Below, piece after piece: positions 47,107 to 55,527 of a DNA stretch of 64,000 nucleotides. Made by a program: the position numbers and the translations under genes. The number at the start of each line of letters is the position of its first letter. Positions within the stretch are counted from its first letter, which is position 1. The DNA lies in assembly GCA_963817885.1 (NCBI GenBank), contig CAWFQE010000002.1, positions 1,178,001 through 1,242,000 of the forward strand. The letters are read 5' to 3'. This DNA is from CAVOHU01 sp963817885 (GTDB lineage Bacteria; Acidobacteriota; Vicinamibacteria; Vicinamibacterales; JAKQTR01). The notes beneath the pieces were generated by a model. That model searched no databases and was not told the DNA's origin. It saw only the letters and a program-made list of their open reading frames with translations.

Positions 47107-47985
47107 TCACCTGCCCGTCTTTGGCCGCTGCCACGCCTCGAGCCGCCTCTCGAGCCCGGCGCTCGTCGGCCGGCCGAGCAGCCGATCGATCTCACCGAGC
47201 CGCGCCTGCAGGCGCCTCAGGATACGCCGCTGATTCCGGGCGTTCGCGTGCAGAAAGCCGGCGACCATGGCCGGATCCGACGCCGACACCCGCGTCAGCG
47301 ATCGCCACGAGCCTCCTCGCAGAGGCTGGTTCGAATCCGCGCGATCGGATAGCCCGGCGGCCGCAAACGCGAGCACGTGGGGAATGCCGATGCCTTCTGC
47401 CACCAGCTCGTCGTGAACGGCGGGGCTCATGGGGATTGCCGTCCCGCCGATGATCGCAATCAGGTCGCGCGCCAGCAGGTCGGCGCGTCGTTTCGTGGGG
47501 CAGTAGATCACCGCGCGCCGGCTGAACAGGTCCGGGGTGGCGGCCTCCCACCCGTTCCGTTCGCTCCCCGAGAGCGGGTGAAGCCCCACGAAGTCGAACT
47601 CCGCGCGGAACCTCGCGGCCGCGGCCATCGTCCGGCTTTTGACCGTGCCGACATCGCAGACGACCAGGCGGCGCCTGGAGTGCCGCCGGCCGGCCAGGAT
47701 CGCGATGCGCGGGAGCAGCTGAACGGCCCGCGGCACCGGCACGGCCAGCACGATGATGTCGCTCTGCGACACCAGTTCCTCGAGCCGGTCGCACCACTGG
47801 CAGTACCTCTGCGCCCGCGGCGCCAGGGTGGTTCGCAGATCGAACCCGTAGAGCCCGATCGACGGCCGGAATCTGCCCAGGCGCTGGACGATCGAACCGC
47901 CGATCTGGCCCAGACCCACGACGCCGATCGACCTCCCGCGAAGGTGCCCGAGCAGGCGTGCGGTCTTCCTGGCGGAGCGGCTCAT
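47107..47985 (-). CDS. tyrA: Prephenate dehydrogenase (TyrA family)
   Basis: A 292-aa protein. A Rossmann NAD(P)-binding motif (GVVGLGQIGGS, Gly24, 26 and 29) is followed by the family signature HPLSGSERNGWEAA. It oxidatively decarboxylates prephenate to 4-hydroxyphenylpyruvate in tyrosine synthesis. The start overlaps the aroH stop by ATGA, showing coupled translation. There is no ACT or chorismate mutase domain, consistent with the separate mutase gene just upstream. An arginine-rich C-terminal part (RNQRRILRRLQARLGEIDRL) forms the expected helical dimerisation region. Confidence 0.9.
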   Translation of the reverse strand: MSRSARKTARLLGHLRGRSIGVVGLGQIGGSIVQRLGRFRPSIGLYGFDLRTTLAPRAQRYCQWCDRLEELVSQSDIIVLAVPVPRAVQLLPRIAILAGRRHSRRRLVVCDVGTVKSRTMAAAARFRAEFDFVGLHPLSGSERNGWEAATPDLFSRRAVIYCPTKRRADLLARDLIAIIGGTAIPMSPAVHDELVAEGIGIPHVLAFAAAGLSDRADSNQPLRGGSWRSLTRVSASDPAMVAGFLHANARNQRRILRRLQARLGEIDRLLGRPTSAGLERRLEAWQRPKTGR

Positions 47986-48350
47986 TGCGCGTCGTGCAGA
48001 TCAGGCCGCAGCGCCACGGCCTTGTCGAGGTACACATGGCGAATGGCGGCCCGGGCCGTGTCGCTCTCGACGTGCATCAGCACCCGGACGACCCGGGGCA
48101 TGCTCCACGGCACTTCGATTTCCTGTGCGTCGAGCAGCGGAATGTCCGTCCAGCCCAGCGCGCGGGCCGCAGCGGCCGGAAAATCCGCGTTCAGGTCGAC
48201 GGTGACCGTGAAGAAGATCGAAATGATGGCGGACGTATCGAGCCGGTTGGCGTCAACCATCGACTCGAGCAGCCGCCTGGTCGCGGTGCTGATCGCCTCG
48301 GCGGTGTTGGCCGGCACATCGATCGCGCCGCGGATGGCACGCACGGGCAC
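47982..48350 (-). CDS. aroH: AroH-type chorismate mutase
   Basis: A 122-aa protein matching the monofunctional Bacillus AroH fold. Key residues fit: Arg in VRAIRGAIDV, Glu in QEIEVPWSM, Arg in PRVVRVLMHV, and Tyr in IRHVYLDKAV. It converts chorismate to prephenate, feeding tyrA directly downstream. The start is GTG 48,350, with GAGGAG about nine bases upstream; a second GTG two codons in is the alternative. First gene of the aroH-tyrA-ilvE operon. Confidence 0.9.
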   Translation of the reverse strand: MPVRAIRGAIDVPANTAEAISTATRRLLESMVDANRLDTSAIISIFFTVTVDLNADFPAAAARALGWTDIPLLDAQEIEVPWSMPRVVRVLMHVESDTARAAIRHVYLDKAVALRPDLHDAQ

Positions 48351-48403
48351 TTGGGCACGCTCCTCGACACCTGCGCTGTCCGGACAATGCTGCGGAACAC
48401 CGG

Positions 48404-48431
48404 ATTATAGCCCGGCGCTTCAGAACATCAA
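48404..48431 (-). promoter_or_regulatory. Promoter of the aroH-tyrA-ilvE operon
   Basis: On the minus strand a perfect TATAAT (48,404-48,409) lies 16 bases after TTGATG (48,426-48,431). The -35 is inside the last codons of TonB receptor 3, whose stop is at 48,420, so the operon can be transcribed independently of that gene. Confidence 0.5.
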
Positions 48432-51400
48432 CTTGACACCGAGCTGGATCTGCCTGGCGTCGTAGGCGCGAACCACCTGCCCCGCCTTCGCGCTGGTCAG
48501 GTCGCCGATTGGCAGATAGAAATTCGTCGTGTTGAGCACGTTGAACGCTTCGAGCCGCAATTGCACCCGGCGATCCCCCGCGATGACGAGGTTCTTGCTG
48601 AGCGCGAGATCGACGGTGCTCATCGGGTCCCCGCGCAGGATGTTCCGCCCCGCGCTGCCGAAGGTCCCGCTGGGCGGGGCAAACGCCGAGAGGTTGAACC
48701 ACATCGCCGGCGACGGATTGGCGAGCGTCGGGTTCCCGACCAGGTTGGGCCGATCGAGGCCAATCGCGCCCGGGCCGTTGTCGCTGCCGCTGTAGTTGAC
48801 CGTTCCCCCGTAGTAGACCGTGAAGGGCCGGCCGCTCTGAAACGCCGCGATCCCGGCCAGATCCCAGCCGCCGAGCACCGCGCCGAGCGCTCCCCCGTCG
48901 TGAAGCCAACGCCGGCCCGCGCCGAACGGCAGGTCCCAGACTCCGCTGATCACGAGCCGGTGCGGCGTGTCGAAGTCGCTCGGGCCCCACTCGGCGTTGA
49001 GGTCGTAGCTGTTCTGCGGGGCGTAGTTGCCTGCCTTCGATCCGAACAGAGACGAGGCATTGTCGCGGCTTCGCGACCACGTGTAGGCCACGAGCAGCGA
49101 CAGGCCGTCCGCCATGCGACGTTCGATCCGCGCCTGCACCGAGTCGTAGTCGGAGCGTCCGCGCGAGGTCGTGAATTGCGCGGGGCCAAACGCCGGGTTC
49201 CGCAACGCAGGTCCGCCGGCCGGGCCCTGGTTCGGGTCGAGGGTGACCACGAGATTCCGGCCGGCCGATCCGGCGTATGTCAGATCGACCAGGAGGTTGG
49301 CCGCAATCTCCCGCTGAACGCCGAGGCTCCAGCTATGGTAGTAGGGGTCGCGGAATCCACGCTCGATGCCCATGGCGAAGGGAACGGGCATCTTGTACCC
49401 GGTGAACGCATCGCGAAGCTGGAGCAGCCCTGCGGCCAGATCCAGCTCGTAGTTCGGCGGGTTGTAGCGCGGAAGAATGCTCATGTTGGCGACGGCCGCG
49501 TCGTAGAAGATGCCGTAGGCGCCGCGAATCACCGTGCGGATCGCCCCGCCGGGCCGCCAGGCGAATCCGGCTCGCGGCGCGAAGTTGTTCGTATCGGCGT
49601 TGTATCCGGCCCTCGGCATCCCCCCGGTACCGACGGGAATGAACCCGCCGGCCGGGTCGGCGAGGTTTGGCACCGAGTACCGGTTGCCCGCGTCGTAGAT
49701 CGGCTGGTTGAACTCGTAACGCAGGCCGACATTGAGCGTCAGGTCGTTGCCGGCGCGCCAGTCGTCCTGGACATACGCGTCAATCGCTGTCGTGCGCAGG
49801 TCCATGTAGGTGTTGGTGGCAGGGTTCTGCCTGATCGCCGCCGCGGGTATGCCAAGCAGCAGGTCGGCGACCGGATTCCTCGTCATGCCGACGAAGACGA
49901 ATTGTCCTCGGGCGACCGTATCCAGGTAGGCGTTCATCCGGACGCGGCGAAGGTCGACGCCGCCTTTGAACGTGTGTGCGCCCCGTACCCACGACAGGTT
50001 CTCGACGAGCTGCCAGGTGTCGTCGATGCGATCCTGGGGCGTGTTGGTCGGCTCGATGAGCGCGTCGGTGATGCCGAGCACGACGCCGGGCCGGCCGACC
50101 ATGTCCGGCCGGGTCGAGAGCCCGCTGATCCCGAGGCTTGCGGACACGTCGTCGCCCATGTGCTCCTGGAACGTGCCCGCGTGGAGCCGGTTGAACCCGA
50201 CCCGGAGATCGTTCAGCAGGTTCGGACCGAAGGCACGGGTCCAGCCCGCGGCGGCATTGAGTGCGCGGTTCTTCGTGTTGCTGCCGAACCCGGGAACGTT
50301 CGTGGGGTTCATGACCAGGTCGAACGGATTGAACCGATCCTCGCGCCACGAGCTCACCCTGACGAAGCCGGTACCGGCGGACCCGCTGTAGTCCGCCTTG
50401 AGCGTGAACTGGTCCAGCAGGCTGCGGCCGACCGGCGCGACGGTCGCCGACGCGGGGCCCCTGGCGGCCGGGTTGTCGGGTTGCGGATAGAACGCGAGAA
50501 TGGCTGCGCCGGCAGGGTCGATGAGCGACGAAGGAATCAGGTTGCCGGCAAAGGGCATCCCCGTGCGCGGGTCGTAGATCTGCCCCGCATCCATGCCGGT
50601 CGAGGGGTCGACGACCCCGGTGAGCATGCTCGAGAAGTCTCCGCGGCGCCATGGCATCGGGGGCACCGTCGCGACCCTGGTGAACGCCTGACGCAGCCGG
50701 GTGCCTTCGTAGCTGCCGAAGATGAACAGGCTGTTGCGAACGAGTGGACCGCCGAGCGTGGCCCCGAACTGGTTGCGCTGGAACTGCGGGACCTTCCGGG
50801 CCGGGTCGTCGAAGTAGTTGTGCGCGTCCAGCGCGGCGTTCCGGAGAAATTCGTACGCCGAGCCCCGCCACTGGTTGGTTCCGCTCCTGGTGACGAAGTT
50901 GAACTGGCCGCCGGCGCTCCGCCCGTATTCCGCAGCGTAGGTGGCGGCCTGCACCTTGAACTCCTGCACGGAGTCGACCGAGGGCGGCACGACGACCTGG
51001 TTGATGTCGAGGTCGTTGTTGTCGACCCCGTCGAGCATGAAGTTGTTCGACTGTTCGCGCGCGCCGTTGATGCTGACCGCGCCGCCCTGTGTCGAGTTCT
51101 GCGACCCTTCAGCGGGCAGCAGCGCGCCGGGCACGAGCGAGGCGAGCTGGAAGAAGTCGCGGCCGTTGAGCGGAAGGCCAACCATCCGCTTGCTGTCGAC
51201 GACGGTCCCGAGAGCGGACATCTCGGCCTGAACGAGCGGAAGCGCGCCCGTGACCGTCACCTGCTCGGCGACGCCCCCGATCTGCAGCGCGATGTCGACG
51301 CGCGATCGCTGGTCGACTTGAAGTTCGACGCCAAGCCTGGTGGTCCGTTTGAACCCGGGCATCGACGCGACGAGCCGGTACCGCCCGGGTGGCAGGAGCA

Positions 51401-51641
51401 GCAGCTCGAAGTCGCCAGCCGCGCTGGAGGTCGCGGTGCGCTGGACGCCAGACTGCTCGTTGATGGCCGTCACGGTCGCGCCCCTCAGCGCGGCCCCGGA
51501 CGCGTCGGTGACGGCGCCGAGAATGGTGCCCGTGGCCGTCTGGGCAGCGGCGATGAAGCTCGAGGTGAGCAGCAGGCCGATGACGGCGGCCGCCACCAGG
51601 GCACGTCGACAGGCCGGATGGCGAGAGACAGTCTGGTCCAT
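48420..51641 (-). CDS. Oar-type TonB-dependent receptor 3 (intact)
   Basis: A 1,073-aa protein, the only uninterrupted one of the three receptors. The signal peptide (LVAAAVIGLLLTSSFIAAAQ) leads to a carboxypeptidase-regulatory-like domain (GTILGAVTDASGAALRGATV), a plug (LPLNGRDFFQLASLVPGAL; INGAREQSNNFMLDGVDNND) and a barrel ending in ARQIQLGVKLMF. TonB-energised uptake across the outer membrane is expected; the ligand is unknown. ATG 51,641 directly precedes the signal peptide; the longer in-frame extension upstream has no signal character. The ribosome-binding site is weak (GGAG 13 bases upstream). Confidence 0.9.
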   Translation of the reverse strand: MDQTVSRHPACRRALVAAAVIGLLLTSSFIAAAQTATGTILGAVTDASGAALRGATVTAINEQSGVQRTATSSAAGDFELLLLPPGRYRLVASMPGFKRTTRLGVELQVDQRSRVDIALQIGGVAEQVTVTGALPLVQAEMSALGTVVDSKRMVGLPLNGRDFFQLASLVPGALLPAEGSQNSTQGGAVSINGAREQSNNFMLDGVDNNDLDINQVVVPPSVDSVQEFKVQAATYAAEYGRSAGGQFNFVTRSGTNQWRGSAYEFLRNAALDAHNYFDDPARKVPQFQRNQFGATLGGPLVRNSLFIFGSYEGTRLRQAFTRVATVPPMPWRRGDFSSMLTGVVDPSTGMDAGQIYDPRTGMPFAGNLIPSSLIDPAGAAILAFYPQPDNPAARGPASATVAPVGRSLLDQFTLKADYSGSAGTGFVRVSSWREDRFNPFDLVMNPTNVPGFGSNTKNRALNAAAGWTRAFGPNLLNDLRVGFNRLHAGTFQEHMGDDVSASLGISGLSTRPDMVGRPGVVLGITDALIEPTNTPQDRIDDTWQLVENLSWVRGAHTFKGGVDLRRVRMNAYLDTVARGQFVFVGMTRNPVADLLLGIPAAAIRQNPATNTYMDLRTTAIDAYVQDDWRAGNDLTLNVGLRYEFNQPIYDAGNRYSVPNLADPAGGFIPVGTGGMPRAGYNADTNNFAPRAGFAWRPGGAIRTVIRGAYGIFYDAAVANMSILPRYNPPNYELDLAAGLLQLRDAFTGYKMPVPFAMGIERGFRDPYYHSWSLGVQREIAANLLVDLTYAGSAGRNLVVTLDPNQGPAGGPALRNPAFGPAQFTTSRGRSDYDSVQARIERRMADGLSLLVAYTWSRSRDNASSLFGSKAGNYAPQNSYDLNAEWGPSDFDTPHRLVISGVWDLPFGAGRRWLHDGGALGAVLGGWDLAGIAAFQSGRPFTVYYGGTVNYSGSDNGPGAIGLDRPNLVGNPTLANPSPAMWFNLSAFAPPSGTFGSAGRNILRGDPMSTVDLALSKNLVIAGDRRVQLRLEAFNVLNTTNFYLPIGDLTSAKAGQVVRAYDARQIQLGVKLMF

Positions 51642-51833
51642 AGGATGCGACTCCGGGTCCTCGGGTCGGCATCGACCACCTCGGGCGCGGCACGAGCCTC
51701 GAGCCGCGCGCCGATCATCAAGGGGATCCGGGGTGATGACCTTCGATCTTATCCGAGATCGTGGCACGGGCGTCCACAGTTGACCTCCTGCCGCCCGGGG
51801 CGCTAACCTCCCCCCGAAGTCTGGACGTCCATC

Positions 51834-52424
51834 ATGCCCGACATGAAACATCCGTTCCTCGTCGGCCCGAACGTCTACCTGCGGGCGCTGGATCGGTCCG
51901 AGGCGTCAATCATCCTTCCATGGGTGAACGACCAGCGTGTGATTCGCAACCTGCTGATCCACAGGCCGACCAGCCTCGCGGCCGAGGAAGCGTTCATCGA
52001 GAGCGTGACGCGCAGCGACACCGATGTCGTGATGGGCATCTGCGAGCGCTCGACCGACCGGCTGATAGGCGCGTGCGGCCTCCATCGAATCGACTCGAGG
52101 AACCGGCACGCGATGTACGGCATCTTCATCGGCGAGGCCGACGCGCGCGGCAAGGGCTACGGCACCGAGGTCACCTCGCTCATGGTGGGCTACGGGTTCG
52201 CCACGCTGAACCTCAACCGGGTCTGGCTGCACGTCTACGAAGACAACAAGGGCGCAATCAGGGCCTACGAGAAGGTTGGCTTCAGGCTGGAAGGCGTCCT
52301 CAGGCAGGACAATTTTCGTGAGGGCCGCTACGGCAACACCGTTGTCATGGGCATCCTGAGAAGCGAGTGGAAGGCCGCGCGAACCAAGGCAGCTGCCGCC
52401 GCCAGGAAGACCAAGTCCGCCTGA
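51834..52424 (+). CDS. GNAT acetyltransferase (RimJ/RimL-like)
   Basis: A 196-aa protein with a single GNAT fold. Acetyl-CoA-binding motif A appears as RGKGYGTEVTSLMVGYGF (Q/RxxGxG/A type), followed by LNRVWLHVYEDNKGAIRAYEKVGF, the typical RimJ/RimL C-terminal signature. It would acetylate an N-terminal amine or a small molecule. The C-terminal tail (KAARTKAAAAARKTK) is basic and alanine-rich. The first ATG is at 51,834, with a second at 51,843. TTGACC at 51,780-51,785 may be a -35; the matching -10 is poor. Confidence 0.82.
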   Translation: MPDMKHPFLVGPNVYLRALDRSEASIILPWVNDQRVIRNLLIHRPTSLAAEEAFIESVTRSDTDVVMGICERSTDRLIGACGLHRIDSRNRHAMYGIFIGEADARGKGYGTEVTSLMVGYGFATLNLNRVWLHVYEDNKGAIRAYEKVGFRLEGVLRQDNFREGRYGNTVVMGILRSEWKAARTKAAAAARKTKSA

Positions 52425-52467
52425 AACAGCCGCCCCGGTTCGCCCGAGCGTCGGTCACGATGGCGAG

Positions 52468-53539
52468 TCAGGGCTCGCGCGTGCCCGGCAGCGCGTAGCT
52501 CGCGTTGATCGTGTCCAGATAGTGCTGTGTCTCCGGGAACACGCCGATTTCGCCGCGCCCCACCTTGTTGGCGTGTTCGGGCCCGGCGTTGTAGGCGATG
52601 AGCGCCAGCCGGACGTCCTTGTAGGTCCTCAGCAACCCCGCCAGATAGGCGATGCCGCCGCGGAGGTTCTCCTGCGGATCGTTGGGGTTCACGCCCAGCA
52701 TCGCTGCCGTATCCGGCATCAGCTGCATCAGGCCGATCGCCCCCTTGCTCGACACGACCGAGGGCTGCCAGTTCGACTCGTGCCTGACCATGGCGGCGAT
52801 GAGGAGATAGTCCACCTGGTACGCGGCCGCGTAGCGGCGGATACAGGCGTCGAGGTCCGATGATGCCGTCGCTCGACCGCCTGCCGGCGCATCGGGCGCG
52901 ACAACTCCCGCCGCAGCCGGCGACGCCGGAACGCGACCGCTGCAGCCGGATGACCGCGAGTCACAATCCGGCGGAGCCGGCGCGGGCGGCACCGGCATCC
53001 CGGCCTTGGCCCGCGGCAGCCCTGGCCAGAGCACGGGCCCGGGGGATTCCTCACGTTGCGGGAAACCCGTCATCGTGAGCGCATGACGCGCGTCGAGCTC
53101 TGCACGGGTCAGCTGGCCGTGCAGGAGTTCAGTGATCTCCTTCTCGTCGTATCCAAGCAGGTTCAGCCGGTAGGCGGCCTCATCCCTGGCCTTGGTGGCG
53201 GCGTCGCACGTCGCCGTCAACTCGATACGCCCGTCGGCGGCGGCAAGAATGTCGGCGGGCAGGTATTCGGAATGCGTGGCCGCATTGTCTCCGATGACGG
53301 CAGCGACCACGTGCGCGAAGTTCAAACGTGCCTCGGCGGTACTCTCATTCCGGCCGGGGTTCCGTTCGATCGGTACGGAGCCGCGCCGTGAATGTCTGGA
53401 CACTCGACAGCGTTTCGATTGGACACACTCGCTGCGGGAGCCTGTCACGGCCAACCTCGGCAGCCGCAGGGCTGGCGGGGATGGGGGCGACTGACAGCGC
53501 AACCAGCGCGGCCGTCAGAACACAATCCTGTATTCTCAG
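52468..53539 (-). CDS. Exported lytic transglycosylase (SLT domain), one frameshift near the N-terminus
   Basis: The C-terminal ~150 residues form an SLT-type lysozyme-like domain: catalytic Glu in MVRHESNWQP, then GAIGLMQLMP and IAYNAGPEHANK, all typical. It should cleave glycan strands of peptidoglycan. A proline-rich linker and an unrecognised N-terminal domain precede it. The signal peptide (VLTAALVALSVAPIPASPAAAE) lies in the neighbouring frame, joined by a one-base shift near 53,345-53,400. GGAGG sits five bases before a CTG codon at 53,539, the best start I can find; a start at 53,502 in the main frame would lack the signal peptide. Confidence 0.65.
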
Positions 53540-53715
53540 ACATACCTCCAGGTACTCGGGGGAAGTCCCCGAAGCCTCCAATCGACAGCAGGAAGCATGC
53601 CTGGAATGCGAGGTTGTAAGACGCTGACAGGAAACGACTTACATTTCTAGCCGAAGGCCGATCCGGTGTGTCGTGTGGTCATTCCGACACTTTCAGTGTG
53701 TGATTATTGCCCCAG

Positions 53716-54507
53716 TCAGCGGCGCTTGAAGTCGCCGCCGAGCAGGCTTCGGCCAAACACCACCCCGCGCCCGTCGTCCGGTCCTGACATTTCGTCAGGC
53801 GACCGCCGGCGCCCGAGGGCCATCCAGCGGCCGTCCTCGTAGCGGATCTGGAACACCTTGAATCCGAACGTGAGCGCTGACGCTCCACGGTAGCTGAACA
53901 GCATCTGTCCGTTTGGACGGGCTCCGATGTCGACGCTCGGGCCGACCGCCTGCGTCATCACGTGGGTGTTCAGGACAAGGCTGCGTCCTGCCGCGTCGAG
54001 GGCGATGACGCCGATCGATCGCGATTTCAGGACCTCAGTGATCACGTATAGATCGACATCGTGTCCGTCGAGGCAGCGCGACGACACGGGGTTGCCCAGG
54101 TTGAAGTCTCCGGCCTGGAGGTAGTGACCGAGCTCGAGCGGATCGATGGCGTACAAGTGGACTTCTTCGAACTGGAACTGAATCTTCCGGGCGGTCTTGA
54201 AGGCCCAGGCGAGGCTCGGGGTCGCGGCGCCCATCCCGGTCAGGATGCCGTTCAGGATGGTGATGCCGACCGAGAAGTCCAGGCCGAGCGTGCGCTCGCC
54301 GCCGATGCTCGAGGCGACAATCGGTCCCTCGACCGTCGGCCTCGGCTCAGGGGTGCTCCAGATGCGGTCGATGGCGCCGAGATTCTCGCGACACGCGCCG
54401 TCCAGGCACAGCACGTCGAGGGGCTCGATGCCCTCCCTGGGCAGGCGCACGACGTTGTAACCGAGGTCGTTGAGATCATTCAGTCTTGGGTCGCTGCAGC
54501 CGAACAC
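53716..54507 (-). CDS. Bacterial gasdermin (pore-forming cell-death protein)
   Basis: A 263-aa protein, the usual bacterial gasdermin length (about 260). From the GTG at 54,507 it begins MFGCSDPRL, placing Cys4 where bacterial gasdermins carry a lipidated cysteine near the N-terminus. Next is NDLGYNVVRLPREGIEPL (13-30). LYVITEVLKSRS (153-164) closely resembles VYVVTEVLQTQK of human GSDMD, and ALTFGFKVFQ (211-220) resembles its TLAFRVAQLV. A ~32-residue tail (232-263) with RRR at 233-235 could be the inhibitory, cleavable peptide. Known members stay inactive until a protease removes the tail, then form large inner-membrane pores and kill phage-infected cells. GGAGGTGA immediately precedes the GTG; ATG 54,525 is the alternative start. 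No protease gene is adjacent. The assignment rests on pattern recognition, not a search. Confidence 0.8.
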   Translation of the reverse strand: MFGCSDPRLNDLNDLGYNVVRLPREGIEPLDVLCLDGACRENLGAIDRIWSTPEPRPTVEGPIVASSIGGERTLGLDFSVGITILNGILTGMGAATPSLAWAFKTARKIQFQFEEVHLYAIDPLELGHYLQAGDFNLGNPVSSRCLDGHDVDLYVITEVLKSRSIGVIALDAAGRSLVLNTHVMTQAVGPSVDIGARPNGQMLFSYRGASALTFGFKVFQIRYEDGRWMALGRRRSPDEMSGPDDGRGVVFGRSLLGGDFKRR

Positions 54508-54821
54508 TTCACCTCCCGCGATCATGGTGCGGAAAGATATGTTCAGGCGACCCGTGCCATACCGCAAGCTGGATTGCACAATATTTCACAGGAGTGCCCA
54601 CGCGACGGGCCCAAAGCTGCCGTCGAACCCGGGGTCTCAAGACCCCGGGCTCCATGAGGTGTGCGGCCATCGGGCTCCGGATGAGGGTCCTCTGGTCTTC
54701 CGGCTTCGCGGAACGCTTCGGCGGTCCGCCGTAGCTTGGCGCAGGCGCTCAGACCAGGCTCAATCGGCCGGCTGTCACACGGTCCCGACGCCGGGCCATG
54801 CCGAATCGGCGTGGAGAGTCC
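54508..54821. other. Intergenic region upstream of the gasdermin, with a perfect hairpin
   Basis: This 314-bp gap has no gene I can support on either strand, and in particular no protease. It holds a perfect 10-bp palindrome, CCCGGGGTCT-CA-AGACCCCGGG (54,628-54,649), which probably ends the zinc-ribbon transcript. Nearer the gasdermin start the DNA becomes A/T-richer (around 54,530-54,590), where a promoter would be expected, but no clear -35/-10 pair is visible. Confidence 0.45.
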
Positions 54822-55253
54822 CTACTTGAAGAGATCGTCGAAGGCGCTGCGCGCCGTGGTCTGCCTGACGGAGCCGGTCTCGCGCTCCACGGTCGTCTTC
54901 GCGTCGAACAGTTCGCAGCTGTTGAAGACGTCCTTCGGGTGAATCCGGGCGGGGACCGTTTGCATGCACTCGTAGCGGGAGGCGGGGTTGAAATACATGC
55001 ACTGGGCGCAGCTGTGCAGCGCCGCACCGCACTTGACGCAGGTGGAGGTCAGGGTGACCGCGGCGTTCACCAGCGTTGCGCAGCGGTGGCAGCGCACGAC
55101 ATCGCGGTACCCCGGCATGTTCAGCTTGCGTGGCCCGGGCGGCCGGTCTTCAGGCCGTGGCTTTGGCGGCGCGCTGTCGCGTCCCGGTGCCCGTTCGCGC
55201 TGGGGCGCACCGTCGTCCTGATAGCCTCGCTGACGGTACTTTCGGTCGCTCAT
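54822..55253 (-). CDS. Zinc-ribbon protein of unknown function
   Basis: A 143-aa soluble protein. The first ~45 residues are charged, proline-rich and probably disordered. Residues 54-95 hold three CxxC pairs (CHRC, CVKC, CAQC) and further Cys, fitting a zinc-ribbon or rubredoxin-like knuckle. The C-terminal end has SAFDDLFK. GAGGGT precedes the ATG at 55,253. It is divergent from actA and upstream of the gasdermin on the same strand, but a 314-bp gap with a hairpin makes co-transcription doubtful. Probably a conserved housekeeping protein; its role is not known to me. Confidence 0.65.
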   Translation of the reverse strand: MSDRKYRQRGYQDDGAPQRERAPGRDSAPPKPRPEDRPPGPRKLNMPGYRDVVRCHRCATLVNAAVTLTSTCVKCGAALHSCAQCMYFNPASRYECMQTVPARIHPKDVFNSCELFDAKTTVERETGSVRQTTARSAFDDLFK

Positions 55254-55499
55254 GGCAGGACCCTCGGGCTATTGCCGGACGTGAGGGACTGGAGGAGACT
55301 CTGGTCGCAATGTGGTCTTTCGTTGGCGTCCAGGCATTCCTTGCGGCCGGATACTGTAACACGATCGGTCGGCAAAGCCCCTGGAGTCAATCGTTTTTCG
55401 GCCACGCCCGAGTCGGCCGCCGCGCTCGCCTGAGCGGTGGTTCATTCTGGCCCGGCCATTTCCATACCATTTCCATGCGACCAGAGCGTCTTGGTCGGA

Positions 55500-55505
55500 T
55501 ATACT
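55500..55505 (+). promoter_or_regulatory. -10-like element upstream of actA
   Basis: TATACT, five of six matches to TATAAT, 22 bases before the actA ATG. The same hexamer precedes the TamB and argH-family genes. The -35 region (GCGACC) does not match consensus. Confidence 0.35.
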
Positions 55506-55527
55506 GAAATTCGCGCCGATCACGCCT

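Noticed and set aside
47318..47352. GGTTCGAATCC, a tRNA T-loop-like sequence, on the plus strand
   Set aside because: The flanking bases cannot form the five-pair T stem, no acceptor or anticodon arm is present, and the bases lie inside the tyrA coding sequence.
54470..54829. Small plus-strand open frames opposite the gasdermin start, as possible partner genes
   Set aside because: Composition is typical of shadows, with no ribosome-binding site and no recognisable motif, and nothing resembling a protease.
53716..55253. Defence island around the gasdermin
   Set aside because: No integrase, transposase, restriction or other defence genes are visible, and flanking genes are housekeeping types with similar composition.
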